The notes beneath the pieces were generated by a model. The model worked only from the letters and a program-made list of their open reading frames with translations. It was not told the origin of the DNA and made no database searches. The position numbers and the translations under genes are program-made. Shown here piece after piece: positions 12,692 to 24,968 of a DNA stretch of 64,000 bases; the stretch's first letter is position 1, and each line of letters opens with the position of its first letter. Source of the DNA: Acanthosepion lycidas (taxonomy: Eukaryota; Mollusca; Cephalopoda; Sepiida; Sepiidae); assembly GCA_963932145.1 (NCBI GenBank), contig OZ010581.1, forward strand, positions 86,945,412 through 87,009,411, written 5' to 3'.

Positions 12692-12809
12692 AAAATATGG
12701 AAAGACCTGAAATGTTAAAATTTGTATCAAGATCGGCACGTTGAAAAGGGACAAAGCAGTAGGACAAAATGCGATCGTAATAGCGACAAGATTACAGAAA
12801 TAATAAAGG

Positions 12810-13800
12810 ATATTATACGATGACAAAACACGTGGCCTTGATAGTATCCATGCAATAGTGCTTAAGAAATATGCTTTTGAACTAGCTAATTTTCTCTCAT
12901 CTCTTATAATGCTGCTTCTTGCTTTTTCTGTGTGTTGGAAATCCTCTTCCGTAGTTACTTGTCTTTAAGAACTCAGGCGAACCGACTGATCCTTCTTTCG
13001 GTCTAGAATACCAGAGGCTCTAATCAATTTGGAATTAGTTAAGTATCTCATCTCGATGTGTCTTCTTTTAGACAAGCAATATGGCTTGCGCTTTTCTAGG
13101 TCAAGTGTTAACAGTTACTGATGAAACAGATTATCATGCTTTAGATAAAAAATCCTGAAATTCAGGCTTTTGTTTTAGATATCTCGAAGGAATTTAACAG
13201 GTTTTGGTATGCTGGTCTTCTTCACAAGTTGAAAGGTTATGGTACTTCTGGTTCAGTCTTATCAAATCGCGTAAAGAAAGTTGTCTTGAGTGGGCACACA
13301 TCTATATATTTTTGCATTAATGCCGCTGTCCCCGAGGGCTCTATCCTCAAACTTACGTGGTTCCTAATTTTCATCAGTAGCATTTATGATGTCATCACTT
13401 CTCAACTCAATATCTATACTGATGGCACAACTATTTACTCCTGTCTGATCGGTTCGATTACATCAATTTAGCAGTTGATCTATCTAAAAACTGGGCGAGA
13501 AATGACCTGATAATTTTAAGGCCCTCAAAACGAAATTACTCTCTTTTAATTGTAATTTTAGTCTTCCAGTATCAGAGATGATGCTGAAGCTCCAGAGGAG
13601 TGACTCATTGCGACATCTCAGGCTAACGTTTTCCGTTGACAAGAAGTGAAAAGATTATACCGAACCAATGGCTAGGTCTACTACTAGGAAAGCTGGTTCG
13701 CTTTGTCGTGTCTATCTTAAACATTTATAAGTTCATTATGCATTGAATTTTGCTGTCACATCTGATTTGTTCCTTATGTTATGTATTTAGATATTCTTGA
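12810..13800 (+). pseudogene. LINE reverse transcriptase remnant, 5' part
   Basis: Translation in several frames yields the fingers-to-palm part of a LINE reverse transcriptase. It shows a stretch like DKxxGLDSIxAIVLKKxAxELA, then DKQYGxRxSRSS, an AFDRVWHAGLLHKLKGYG-like block (about 13190-13250), and near 13330 a PQGSIL block, here PEGSILKLTWFLIFIS. The catalytic box appears as YTDGTTIYS where active relatives have YADDTTIYS, so both catalytic aspartates are affected. Sequence characteristic of the same protein resumes at 18768, after a gypsy element that inserted into it. It resembles jockey/CR1-group elements common in cephalopods; the clade was not settled. Confidence 0.8.
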
Positions 13801-14035
13801 TGTCATGGGTTCTTACCTATAACTACAGAATGAACTCTTCCTGACACTATGTATACTAGGCCTCTCAAGAGAGAGGGTCGAATCGAATCGAGCCGATAGT
13901 AGTTCACTCCAAACCAGACTGACAGTCATATTAACATCTTCCACATCTTGTATTATTATTTCCTGTAATATACCTTCGTTATTTCTACTCTTGTGTTCAT
14001 GTTGTTCTTCCTTGATCCTAACCTGGACCATAACA
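13801..14035 (+). repeat. 5' LTR of gypsy element 2
   Basis: Starts TGTCATGGGT and ends CCATAACA. It pairs with 18536-18767 over its full length, with about 8 per cent difference counted by eye plus one 3-base gap. Confidence 0.93.
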
Positions 14036-14300
14036 GTGGCGACGAGGATACTGAAGAAACTAATTCTACGCGGAGGATATATAAAAAAAAACTTTTTTGC
14101 TATCGGTCGTCCATAACAGAGGCGACGGAGATATTGAGAGAAAAAAAGATACGCGAAGATAAAAGATAGAAAACTTTTTGGACACCAACCGTAACAGTAG
14201 TAACGAAGACACGAATTTTAGCTGTTAGCCAGAATAGAATCGAAATCTACGCAGGAAAATTTTTTTCTACCAAAGTTCCAGAACAACAGATGACAAAGAC
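14031..14300 (+). repeat. Leader of gypsy 2 with iterated primer-site-like motifs
   Basis: The motif TAACAGTGGCGACGAGG at the LTR junction recurs in decayed form near 14114, 14191 and 14283, spaced roughly 77-95 bases apart. The linking sequence is similar each time (a purine tract, then CTTTTTTGCTATCGG-like). The related partial element at 26.8 kb shows the same arrangement with five copies. Confidence 0.7.
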
Positions 14301-14463
14301 CTGAAGTCTACCCAGAGAAAAAATGAAAAATCGTTACACAAGTACACAACTCTAGCTACAAAGTACATATTGCGAAAAGAAAAAGTAAGGGGGAAAAGTG
14401 AGTTTTTCCTCCTCTTCTCGTGACAACAGATAGCCTGTGTTATTATTAAATTACGGTGTAAAC

Positions 14464-15249
14464 ATGGAAGACTTTAAGGCAACCATATTGGAACTAATGA
14501 AAATGCAATTCGAGCAGCAAAAAAAAAAATGTGGAAAGACAGACTAAGCTTGAAGAAAAACAATTAGAAATTCAACAGAAAAACGAAGAAAAACAACTCA
14601 AACTACAAGAATTACTACTACGGGCAGTAACAATTAAAGGACAAAATTCTGAAAATGAAGGGTCATTCTCGCAAAATGCTATCAAAGACTTCACTCATGC
14701 ACCGAACGAATACAAAACCTTCGTGGCTTACTTCAGAAGATATGAAGATTCATATGAGTTTGATTGCGGGAATTGGTCAGACGCGAAAAAAGTACGTCTA
14801 CTACTGAGGAAACTAGGGTCAAGCGAATACACTAAATTCGTAGACTACATCATACCGAGGAAAACGAATGTGTTGAATTTCAGGGAAGACGCGAAATTTT
14901 TAACGGAATTATTTAGTTCGAACACTTCACTATTCCACGAAAGGTGGAAATGTTTAAATTTAACAAAAAAGGATAGCGAAGACTATATAACATTCGCTTC
15001 CGTAGTAAACAAACACTGCGATGACTTTAAGTTATCTGAACTCAACACTGACAATTTTAAAAATTTGATATTAGTCCAAGGCCTGGTTTCGACTAAAGAT
15101 TCGGAGATCAGACGGAGAATTCTAATAAAACTGGAGAGTGAACCAAAACTGACGCTACAAAAATTTGCTGAGAACTGTCAGAGATGTATAAGCGTAAAAA
15201 AGGACTCGAAAGATATCGAAGAGACTGGCATCGCCCACATACAACAACG
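14464..15249 (+). pseudogene. gag region of gypsy element 2
   Basis: The region starts with ATG after the repetitive leader. It opens with a Gln/Lys/Glu-rich coiled-coil-like segment, followed by a capsid-like stretch with blocks such as FRRYEDSYEFDCG and LLLRKLGSSEYTKF. The same N-terminus, MEDFK(A/S)TI, occurs in the partial element at 27734. A scrap of related gag lies at 38.4-38.9 kb on the other strand. Gag would form the particle of the element. This copy is a fossil. Confidence 0.85.
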
Positions 15250-15524
15250 ATAAACACGTTTTTCTCCCTCTTCAAAAACAAACCAAACCAATTATTTTAC
15301 TACAAAAAGTCAATGAAACCTCAGAAGAAACCACCACCCAGTCCATGCTATCGCTGTAGGACTTTACATTGGTACAAATATTGCCCATACAGCTATAAGA
15401 CTTGACTGTCGTGCAATAAAGTGGGACATAAAATTTGCACTGTAGAACAAAGGAAGAAAACAAAAGCCGAGTCACTAGAACTGACCAAGCGACGGGATAA
15501 ATATACGAAAGTACAGAAGTAGAA

Positions 15525-18452
15525 ATGTTAAACAAAAAAATCAGATTACAGTTAGATTCCGGATCAGGTTTGACAATTATTAGCTTCCAGACGTGGAAGA
15601 AAATAAACAAACCGACCATGTTGAGAACAGATAAAATAGCCAGGTCGGTAACAGGAAGAAAAATCAAATTTGAGGGGGAGATTATCACAAATGTGACGTT
15701 CAACGGGATGATCAAGAAATTAAAGATGTATGTTCTAAAAAATACGGAAAATTTATTTGAAACTGACTGGATGCAGAAATTTGACCTCTGGGATTTGCCG
15801 ATAAATACGTTCTGCCAAAAAATGGAAAGGTTATCGACCGAGGCAGAGAAATCGAAGGAGAAATTAAAGGAGAGTTTCCCCGACGTATTTTCAGCCGGCT
15901 TCGGGAGGTGTAAAAAATGACGGCCAAAATCGAACTAAAAGAAAATGTACAACTCATTTTCAAGAAGTAAAGAAATGTACGTTTCGCATCATTAGAAAAG
16001 ATAGACGAAGAGTTGGACAGACTCGTGAAAACCGGTATATTGACAAAGGTGGAATGGGCCGCACCTACGGTTTACGTGAAAAAGAAATCGGGTGAAATAT
16101 GAGTATGCGCTGATTTCTCGACGGGATTGAATGCAGCGATTAAGGATTATCACTATCCTCTCCCTAGTTCAGAGGAAGTTTTCGCAAAGTTGAACGGAGG
16201 AAAATTTTTTCTCAAAGATAGACTTGAGCGGAGCGAAGCATACCTTCAAGTAACAGTAGGTGAGGAAAGCTCGAGGTTGTTGTGCATAGACACACATAAA
16301 GGATCATATAAGTTCCAGAGATTACCATTCGGGATCAAGGTCGCGCCGGTGATATTTTAGCAAATAATGGACACTATGCTAGGCGGACTGGATTTCACGA
16401 TCGCATACCTTGATGACATCCTGATAAATAGCAAAAATATTGAACAACACTGGGAGCACGTTCAAGAGGTTTTCAGACAGATACAAAAGGTAAAGGAAAA
16501 TAAATGTGACTTCTTTATGAAGGAGATAAAATACCTGGGCCATAGTATTAACGAAGAAGGAAGAATACCAGAGCCACGGCAATAAAAAAAAAAAAATGCC
16601 TGTTCCAAAATTTTAGCCGAGTTACAAAGCTTCTTGGGCTTAGTAAATTATTATCAAGAATTTATTCCTAACATGCACAAATTACGCACACCCCTTAACG
16701 AACTGTTGAAGAAGGAGGGAGTTTGGGAATGGTCATATGAATGTCAGAAAACTTTCGACAAAATCATTAAGACTCTAACAGCAGATTTATTTTTAGCGCA
16801 TTATGATCCAAAATTGGAAATAATAGTCGCGAGTGACGCGAGTGCCTATGGTGTTGGGGCATGTATATTTCATAAAATGCCGGATGGGACACTAAAACTT
16901 ATCGCGCATGCGTCAAGAACGTTACTACCAGCCGAACAAAATTCCTCTCAAATCGAAAAAGAAGCGCTGGGGATTATTTTTACGTTTACAAGATTCCACG
17001 GATATATTTACGGTAGATTTTTCACCTTGCAGACGGACCACAAGCCGTTACTAACAATATTTGGATCAAAGAAAGGTCTACCTGTCTACACTGCTAATAG
17101 ATTACTAAGATGGGGGACGATTTTATTAAATTATAATTTCAAATTGGAGTATCTTCCATCAAACAAAATCGGGCATGCAGACGGTCTTTCGAGACTAATA
17201 CCAAAGAAAACGGAGCCATTAGAAGATTCCGTAATTGCAGCTCTACGATATGAGGAAGATATTAGAACATAATTATGTAGTACAATTCGAAACCTTCCCG
17301 TCATAATTACAGGAAATAAGAAATGAAGCAGTGAATGACGAATTTATAAAGGAAACGAAAACAAAAATTGCAAGAAAAGATAAACATATATCAGACAATT
17401 TTCGTTATGTGATAATGATTTGTTATATAATTAAAGAGTAGTAACCCCGAAAACGCTACAAAAGCGAATCCTCAAGGCTTTTCACATGGGCCACCCAGGA
17501 AAGAACAGGATGAAATCTTTAATGCGAAGTTACGTGTACTGGCCAAACATGGATCAAGATATTATACACATGGTGGACAAATGCAAGGGTTGTTCCTTAG
17601 CAGCCAAGGCACCTCCGATCACTCATAAGCCATGGCCTAAGACAGATCGACCGTGGTCGAGAATCCATGTAGATTTCGCAGGTCCATTAGAGGGTTTCTA
17701 CTACTTGATTGTAGTAGATAGTTACTGCAAATGGCCAGAAGTATTTCGTTGTAGAAAATCTACTTCTGAGACGACAATAAATTGCCTTCACGAGCCGTTT
17801 GCTCGTTTCGGAGTGGTTGATTGTTTAGTCACCGATAATGGGACGCAATTTACATCTGCGGATTTTCAAGAATTTTGTGAAACTTTTCAGGTGAAACACA
17901 TCAAATCTTCACCATATCACCTAAGGTCAAACGGGCAAGCGGAGAGGTTTGTAGATGCATTAAAAAGAGCACTAAGGAAAGCTTATGATGCACCAACAGA
18001 AAAGGCTTTACAATAATTCTTGAAAGTGTATAGAATTACACCGAACAGTACTACGCCATCGGCATTATCGCCGGCGGAAGTAATATTCACCCGAAAAATT
18101 AGACCGGTATTCGACAAATTACTGCCAAAACAGACAAAGCAATCACCAACGTCGTTTGTACCAGAAAGAAAATTTAGCCCAGGGAAGAAATTTTTTTTTT
18201 TAAATGTTCAAAAACAACACATCCTATTGGGAGACAGGTAAAATAGAGAAACGAATCGGGAACGTTATTTACATAATTCAGGGTCCGAAGTTATCGCATA
18301 AAAGGCACTTATATCAGATCAGAAAGACTCTGTTAGAGGATTCTAACAGTCTACCTCAGGAAGAGGAGGAAGTAATGGACACAATATTTGACACATTCAA
18401 TATGCAATGGCCTCAAGCAATTTCAGAACCGTTGAAATCAAGCAGAAAATGA
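15525..18452 (+). pseudogene. pol region of gypsy element 2
   Basis: Domains appear in the usual Ty3/gypsy order. Protease has the LDSGSG motif near 15550. Reverse transcriptase spans about 16030-16580 with an AYLDDILI catalytic box. RNase H spans about 16800-17150 and includes TDHKPL. Integrase begins with its zinc-binding region near 17490 and continues through the core with VDFAGP, VTDNGTQF and RSNGQAE (about 17670-17945). Several breaks interrupt the coding region. The domain order with integrase last excludes Copia. Confidence 0.92.
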
Positions 18453-18535
18453 AAATTTACAGAGCCTTTGATGATTAATCCCAAGAGGAAAAAATATTAA
18501 AGACCCCTGCGAGGTAAAAGCTTGGGAGTTGGGGG

Positions 18536-18767
18536 TATCGAGGGTCCTTACCTAAAACTACAGAATTAACTCTTCCTAACACTATGTATACTACGACTCT
18601 CAAAAGAGAGGGATGAATCGAGTCGAGTCGATAGTAGTTCACTCCAAACCAGACTGACAGTCATATTAACACCTTCCACATCTTGTATTATTATTTCGTG
18701 TAATATACCTTCGTTATTTCTACTCTTGTGTTCGTGTTCTTCCTTGGTCCTAACCTGGACCATAACA
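18536..18767 (+). repeat. 3' LTR of gypsy element 2
   Basis: It begins TATCGAGGGT, aligned with TGTCATGGGT of the 5' LTR, and ends CCATAACA. It is directly followed by the CTTGA target duplication and then resumed LINE sequence. Confidence 0.92.
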
Positions 18768-19060
18768 CTTGATAAAACATAGCTTCCTTGTGGCTGTTCT
18801 GTAGATATTTTCATGGTAATTGTTCCGCTGCGATTCCTCTTTACGAATTTAAATTCAGTATTAGTCTCATAATTTTATAGTTGAAATTGCTAGATGTAGC
18901 CGTAAGTTCTATGCTACGCGTTTATTCTCTTGTTTTTCAATGCTGCCCGAACTCTCTTCTAGTTTTCTGTATTTCAGTAAGCTTTGACTTTTTAAGATTT
19001 AAATGCAATATCAAGCGTTATTTCCTGTCTTCTGTTATGTTTTTTAAAGTTTCATTTCCA
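18768..19060 (+). pseudogene. LINE remnant, 3' part (continuation of 12810-13800)
   Basis: After the gypsy 3' LTR the sequence resumes as the C-terminal end of the same LINE protein. Recognisable scraps resemble the RxFPRTARLWNSLP and FKSRVNRYLLSS blocks of this family, here near LVFQCCPNSLLVF and FKCNIKRYFLSSV. Taking out the LTR element and one copy of CTTGA brings the two flanks together. The stretch is heavily decayed. Confidence 0.65.
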
Positions 19061-20028
19061 TAATAATGTTTTTCTTTTTCTCATATTCTTTCACACTCAG
19101 AAATTCTAGGCATCGTAAACGCTTTTATTGCCTTTTTTGGGGTTATTACCTCTATTTTAGATGCAGTTTCTTTTTATTGCAATTGTTGCTTATATTATAA
19201 CTATTAAACTGAATTGTAAAATTTCACGTTTGTTTGTAATTCTATCTGCCTGTTAAATGTTATTTTGTTACTTGATTGATGTAGTTATATATTTCTCACT
19301 GGTTTGTTTTGGATTGTTTTAAATCAAGGCATTAACCTTTATTTGAATCAATGTAAGCCTTTTACTGCCGCCTACTTTAGCGCGATTCTTTTCAAGTGGT
19401 AATCTGGATTCTTATTAAGGTTCTTTGTCACATTAAGCTAAACGTACATTCTTTCTCTCTTTCCCTCTCCCCTTCTCTCTATCTTCCATATATATATACA
19501 TACATAGAGAGACAGAGATATACAGATGAGTATATATTTATGTTTATTTATAACTTTATATATAAGTTAATTGTAGACTTTCTAGGATAGATAAATAAAT
19601 TAAGAGATAGAAAAGGTAAGAAATATTCAATTGTCCTTTGGAGAAATGGTTAGACAAAATGAAAGATACCAAACACAAAAAAATGCATGTATATCATCGT
19701 AAATATTTATACAGATTTTATCATACCATATCTTTGTGATTTATTATCTCGTTTAGATTAAATTTTGTCTGAGTCATGATTAATAACTTACATTTGTACA
19801 AAAGAAATTTGCACTGAAATAGTTTCCATTCAATGTGGAAACATCAATAAAGTCTGAAGACCTAAACGGTTACTAAGAAACGAAATTATTAACCATGGTT
19901 TTCAACAATTGTCATATATTTTCTGAAATAGTCCTTAAGACCTGAACTGTAAGAAGAAATGATATATTAATATATCATTTTCTGTTTAAATGATATTCTC
20001 AAATGTTTTCGCGTAAGTATATATTTTG

Positions 20029-20085
<57 letters not shown>

Positions 20086-20599
20086 CGTATATTTGTATGT
20101 ATACGTGCGTTAAGTAAAAAGTTGATTAATAGGAAACAGCTAGACAGAATGTTTAAGTAAGTAGATATGGAAATACTTATGATAATGACTGGCGCCAAAA
20201 GTTGCCTTGTATCCTCAGAAGTTTGTTTGTTGTTTAGCGAGTGTCTGAGAAACAATGAACCAAAACTAATTATTCTGAAGTTTTTGGTCGATGACGGAGA
20301 AGAAAGGCCGCTAAAGGTGAAGTCACTCATGGGTTGTTTCAGAAATCGATCATCATCATCAAAATGCAAAGAAGAAAAAGAAGACAATTCCAAAAAAAAA
20401 AAAGAAAAAATAGACTAAAATGATCACTTAACAGAATCATCATTATTGAAGCATTGGTGGTATGTTTTTTTTTCATTTTAGTTATAATAATGATATCCAG
20501 AACAAAAAAAAAAGTGTAGAGACAGAGATATACAGATCCCTAGATAATAAAAAGAAGAATTTTAAAACATTAGTAGATAATAAACGGGACAATAATCAC
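19061..20599. other. Non-coding, with (TA)n at about 20033-20083
   Basis: No gene was recognised. CT-rich and TA-rich simple sequence lies at 19450-19560 and 20033-20083. A short perfect palindrome containing ATGATATATTAATATATCAT occurs near 19960. Confidence 0.55.
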
Positions 20600-20850
20600 G
20601 TTTATTTAATTTGTTAGTTTGATGATATATTAATTGTGAGTTCAATCCCTGGTCCGGGCAGTGAAGTCTTAATGCAGAGAATGTGGAAACAAGACTAGCA
20701 ATAACTGGATAGACGGGAAATTCCTAAACACGAACAGGGTAACGCGAATAATATAATCCCGTAGATTAGGACCAGCAAAGATGATGACCATAATCCGAAT
20801 TTAAATAACTTAATCCCAGAAATTCAGGCAGAAACATAAAACTTATTCTG
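20600..20850 (+). mobile_element. tRNA-derived SINE, family 1
   Basis: It carries a B-box-like GAGTTCAATCCC near 20639. Its end (TAATCCCAGAAATTCAGGCA) parallels the tail of the SINE at 1852-2097. The 5' head is decayed. Confidence 0.55.
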
Positions 20851-20889
20851 ACAATATGTGAATTGGATTAATACGTTGTCTGCTTTATT

Positions 20890-22031
20890 TTACTTATTGT
20901 CTTATTAATACGTGTAGGTCCTCCATTTGATAGTTTCAGTGCTTGTATTGGAATTTTCATGGATTTGATCAAGTTATCAACAATCGTCTCATCCATATTT
21001 TGCCACTCATTTAGCAATGATTTTTTAAGGGCTGCCACTGTCGTGATTTTGGTTGCACACTCTCGAAGTTTTTAGTCAAGGTTCTCCCAAAAGTGCTCTA
21101 TTGGATTTATGTCAGGACTTTGGGATACTCATGGCAGTGACTTGATTCCTTGCGATTCTTTCCAGGCCTCTGCTCGTATGACATGGCGCTTCATTTTCCT
21201 GAAAAAGGTAGACATTCATGTCAATCTGATTGGTTTCAAATACTGGGAGTAGTCCTTTCTCAAATATTTACCTGTATTTTGGACCATTCAACCGCTCGTC
21301 AATAAGAATCATCTCAGATTTCCCTCCAGACCAGATAACGCCCCACACCATTACTCCAATACCTCCATGTTTCACGGTCGCCTGCAGACATTCAGTGTTC
21401 CAAGTCTCATTCTGATTTCTCCAAACATAAACCTGTATCTAATTGGAATATTGGCAGAATTGACTTTCATTTGACCAAATTACAGACTGCCAAATTCATA
21501 ATGTTTGCTCTCGAATAGTCCATACGCCTATTATTGTTAACCTCTGAAATAAAGGACTTCTTTCTTGCAACTCTTCTTTGGTAGCCTACCTTTTCAGAGT
21601 CTTTCTCACCACATATGGCGACATTTCCATGCTGTTGGTGACATCTTTGACGCTCTGACGACAGTTTCTGATGACTTCCATCTTCAGTGCCCTTTTCGTT
21701 CGCTCAGACACGATGCTTGGTCTTCATTGCTCCCACACGACAATGGCCTTCTTCATTAAATTTCTTGACAATATCATTAACTGTTTGTTGATTAACCTTG
21801 AAAAACCTAGCAATTTCTCTATTGTTACTACACTGATGCCATCCTATTATTTGCCCTCGTTGAAATTCACCAATTTCCTTACTTCTGCGAACTTACATTG
21901 CAAAATATGTCAACTATTGTTCTTAGAGTAGCTTGATACTAACATGGCATTGTCTGAAATAAAGAAGATACGTTATTACACAAGCCAAATATTGCTGTAA
22001 TTAAGGGTGGCTAAAATCTTATAGCCCACTG
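20890..22031 (-). pseudogene. Tc1-family transposase remnant
   Basis: Minus-strand translation shows an N-terminal HTH region (REIGEFQRGQIIGWHQ near 21870, then EIARFFKVNQQTVNDIVKKF) and a degraded first catalytic block, WSNESQF, where WSDESQF is usual. Then come MVWGVIWSGGKSE, a second block FQENEAPCHTS, where FQxDNAPCHTA is usual, and SPDINPIEHFWENL near 21100. Two catalytic aspartates are lost, the final glutamate remains, and several stops and shifts occur. The right end (GGCTAAAATCTTATAGCCCA, ending near 22031) looks terminal. The matching left inverted repeat was not found. Confidence 0.85.
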
Positions 22032-24107
22032 TAGTTGATAGTCAGGATACACCGTGAGTTTCTTTTTAATATATTTCGGAACAAAACAAATTAAGTAAAT
22101 GGGAACATTCCTTACCAAGTATCACATGACAGGTTGTATACAGTTACATGGACCCACCAGCAAAGATTGTTGAGAGTGGATTTATGCCTTTGCTAAGATT
22201 CTATTATAGAAGCCGGTATTAATTGTACAAATTAAAACAAAAACAAATTAATCATACGTTTCTAAAAAATCTAGTATTAATTATAGGATTTTCCTATAAC
22301 CCACTAATGCCCACTGTTCCAAAAATGACACTGTGAGCGTTAAAAGGGCCAATATGAATTGAACACGGACCACCTTAATCGGAATGTAAAACTTGATCAT
22401 GCCAATGTCTTTGCTGTTAAACTTTTGAACAAATCTGTACCGTCGTATAAAGATATCTGTTAATTCGAAAAAAAAAATGATTTATATTTGCAATTAAATC
22501 TGTGCGATATCTATAAAATTTCTATAAAACACTTAAACTGAATATGATTTTTCTTTATAAATTCAATTGCTATTTTATGTAACAGCAATAATAATGATTC
22601 TGATGACATTCATGGTGTTGAATGCTGCCGCTTAAGTAAGTCACAGATAATATTGTACAGACAAAATAAATACAAATAAAACGAAAGTAAATATAGAATA
22701 TGAAGAGAATAAGATTGAAATAAAACGAAGGTCAGTAATAAAGAAATAAAAATGATAGAAGGAAGAAATGTTGAATAGAAGAAAATATGTTTTAAAAGGA
22801 AGAACGAGAAGATACAGAAGAAAAATGAAGCAGAATAGGAAAATTAAGAAGAAAATAAGAAGAAAGAATTTTGAGAAAAAAAAAGAAAAAAAAAAGAAAA
22901 GAAAATTATATAGTGAAAGTGAATAGAAAAATAATAACTTTAATGGTAAACAATTATTTCTTATTGGCATCATCTCTTATTCTCTTCACAAGTTGCACTA
23001 AATCCATTAGTTATTCACCCATTCATTCCATGACATATTGATATTACTGATTTTCTCAGCGCTAGAATTTTACAAGTTCAATAGGAACCATTCCACCAAA
23101 ATTTAAAACAAAAATCCTACAAATGAGGAAAGCAAGTGTTACGCGGCCAGTGAGTCGTAGCTGACCACATTGCTCAAAAGACGACTATTTCGTTAATCAT
23201 TTGTTCACAACAGACACTTCTGTCTTTTCACTGAACTTCCAATTATATGAAAATATGCCAAGTAAGAGTTAAAAAGACACTAGATGCCATATTTGTAGAG
23301 GATTGTCTGATAACTTACTTAATAAATTCATATTTTCAGACAAACATCTTTGTCTTTTTTGATTGCGCTATATTTTGATTACAATGTTTATGTTATTCTA
23401 CCTCAGAGAGTGGTCAGTTCAAAATATAGACACATCGTTTCGATCATTCGTTGAGAAAAGATGAGGGGAGAACAAATCAGTCCTTTCAGAGTTATGTTTA
23501 GTGAATTAAAATTCTGAGTTCAATGGCTAAGAATGAATAAGGATAATAGATAATTTACTTTTATTGACATATACAATTTCATTATTATTACTTGAAGGCA
23601 GTACCTGAATATAGGGTTTTAAGTGATGAGTTAAACTAACCGATATGTTTTGATTCACAACTGAAAGAAAAATTATAATGCTATTATTTTGCTCTTTCCT
23701 TATTACTTGCATGACTTGGCAAAACTAAAAATTTCAAAAGGAATGAGTTGAATCCTGGGTGATTCAAGTCATTCCTTTTGAAATGTACATAGTTACAAAC
23801 ATAAATTGTTTGCTTTTGCATTCATATTTTAATAATTCCAAAGTTTTGAAACCAAGAAACAAAAAGTAGAAGAAAAATAAAAGCAAAATAAGACAATACT
23901 TTTAACGTTAATTGAAAAGTAAGCTGTATATGGAATTAGGTAATGTTCGCATGTATATATTACCAAGATTCTTCACAATCTTTTACTTGTGCCAGACTAA
24001 ACTTAGGAAATAATTATTTCAGAACCCAAGATTATTTATGTTGAATAAAAACGGTTGCCATTGTATAATAAAATTAACAAATTCTTGAGAGTTGGTGATG
24101 ATGGGAA
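22032..24107. other. AT-rich non-coding stretch with one hairpin
   Basis: 22650-22950 is a purine-rich low-complexity run that translates as a false hydrophobic protein on the minus strand. A hairpin lies at 23731-23784. No gene was recognised. Confidence 0.55.
23731..23784. repeat. Inverted repeat, 16-bp perfect arms
   Basis: Arms ATTTCAAAAGGAATGA and TCATTCCTTTTGAAAT flank an inner partial palindrome (GTTGAATC / GATTCAAG). This could be a miniature foldback element or an RNA hairpin. Confidence 0.8.
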
Positions 24108-24530
24108 CTATTTTGGAACATGGGGGTGACGTATAGCCACACACAATATCCAACACCTCCAAATACCAGGAAACTGTGAATAGTTATCGAGGCAGCTCAT
24201 TTCGATATCTCTATAGAGGTCGATTCCATAACGAAGCTGCATTCTTCTTCCGGTCGGGTGATAGCTAGTTCGTTTGTTTGGAGGTAAAATGAGAACTTCA
24301 CCAAAAGGGATTTTAAAATTATCTATTTTATTAACACGTCGACGTGTACAATGAGGTCGCTCTATCACCCCCACTGGGGAGCAAGTTCCCCGAGACGCGA
24401 AATAACCTCGTCTAATCTGTATGACGTGTAAAAACTCAACTCCACGAAATAACTTTCTACATCTCTCACATTCCCACATTCGGCTCATCCAATCACAATA
24501 GACAACCCTATTTTGTCTAACATTTGACAA
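24108..24530 (-). CDS. Unrecognised open frame, 141 codons
   Basis: This frame is open on the minus strand from stop to stop. Its first codon at 24530 is TTG; the first in-frame ATG gives MSRMWECERCR. The translation is cysteine- and arginine-rich, with CxxCxxLF and later RGTCSPVGV and PHCTRRR, then FKIPFGEVLILPPN, and a C-terminus with WRCWILCV. It is unlike the simple-sequence frames around it and locally richer in GC than the flanks. I do not recognise a family. It could be an exon, a fragment of an unknown mobile or viral gene, or chance. No start context or splice sites were established. Confidence 0.25.
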   Translation of the reverse strand: MSNVRQNRVVYCDWMSRMWECERCRKLFRGVEFLHVIQIRRGYFASRGTCSPVGVIERPHCTRRRVNKIDNFKIPFGEVLILPPNKRTSYHPTGRRMQLRYGIDLYRDIEMSCLDNYSQFPGIWRCWILCVAIRHPHVPK

Positions 24531-24744
24531 AGCTCAGCCTCAGAAGGTCTGAGCCAAAATACACTGCCACTAAAAAATATTAGTCTGAAACTATTATTTA
24601 ACAATACAATTTACAGGATTAGCAGGATACTACATGATACCAGATACCTTCCCATGATATTTAGCGAGTCATTATATGAGGGAATATATATACTATTATA
24701 TTTGTATTTATTAACACGAATATGTGTACGCGCGGCGCCCGCGC

Positions 24745-24753
24745 ACACACACA

Positions 24754-24845
<92 letters not shown>
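24745..24845. repeat. (CA)n(TA)n compound microsatellite
   Basis: A CA run followed by a pure TA run. The overlapping open frames are translations of the repeat. Confidence 0.95.
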
Positions 24846-24849
<4 letters not shown>

Positions 24850-24929
24850 GAAGAGAAGAGAGGTGCCGCAAACGTTTTTGGTTGTAATGGGGATTTTTTT
24901 TTTTTTAAATATGCTTTATTTTCCATAAT

Positions 24930-24968
24930 TTTACTATACGTGTTTCTGGTCTCACGACCGTCTTCAGG
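24930..24968 (-). ncRNA. Hammerhead-like hairpin downstream of a Penelope-like element
   Basis: The minus strand reads CTGAAGA, a compact hairpin (GGTC GTGA GACC), GAAA, then ACGTATAGTA. The order matches the hammerhead core, and Penelope-like elements are known to carry such motifs in their terminal repeats. It lies about 0.8 kb beyond the readable reverse transcriptase of the Penelope-like element on the same strand. The innermost stem II pair is a C-A mismatch, so activity is doubtful. Confidence 0.35.

Larger units (their letters stand above)
13801..18767 (+). mobile_element. Ty3/gypsy LTR element 2 (near full length, broken)
   Basis: A fossil gypsy element with both LTRs, a target duplication of CTTGA on each side (13796-13800 and 18768-18772), a gag region, and pol in the order protease, reverse transcriptase, RNase H, integrase. 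A primer-site-like GTGGCGACGAGG starts directly after the 5' LTR and a G-rich tract precedes the 3' LTR. By eye the two LTRs differ at about 18 of 232 positions, so it is not recent. Its coding region has several breaks. It sits inside an older LINE (12810-13800 and 18768-19060). Confidence 0.95.

Noticed and set aside
19855-19900. Possible hammerhead core (CTGAAGA ... GAAA)
   Set aside because: No stem II can be formed between the two core pieces.
22641-22973. 110-codon hydrophobic minus frame resembling a membrane protein
   Set aside because: It comes from a purine-rich low-complexity tract; Phe, Leu and Ser codons dominate.
24611-24928. Several frames rich in YIYIYI or THTHTH
   Set aside because: These are translations of a (CA)n(TA)n microsatellite.
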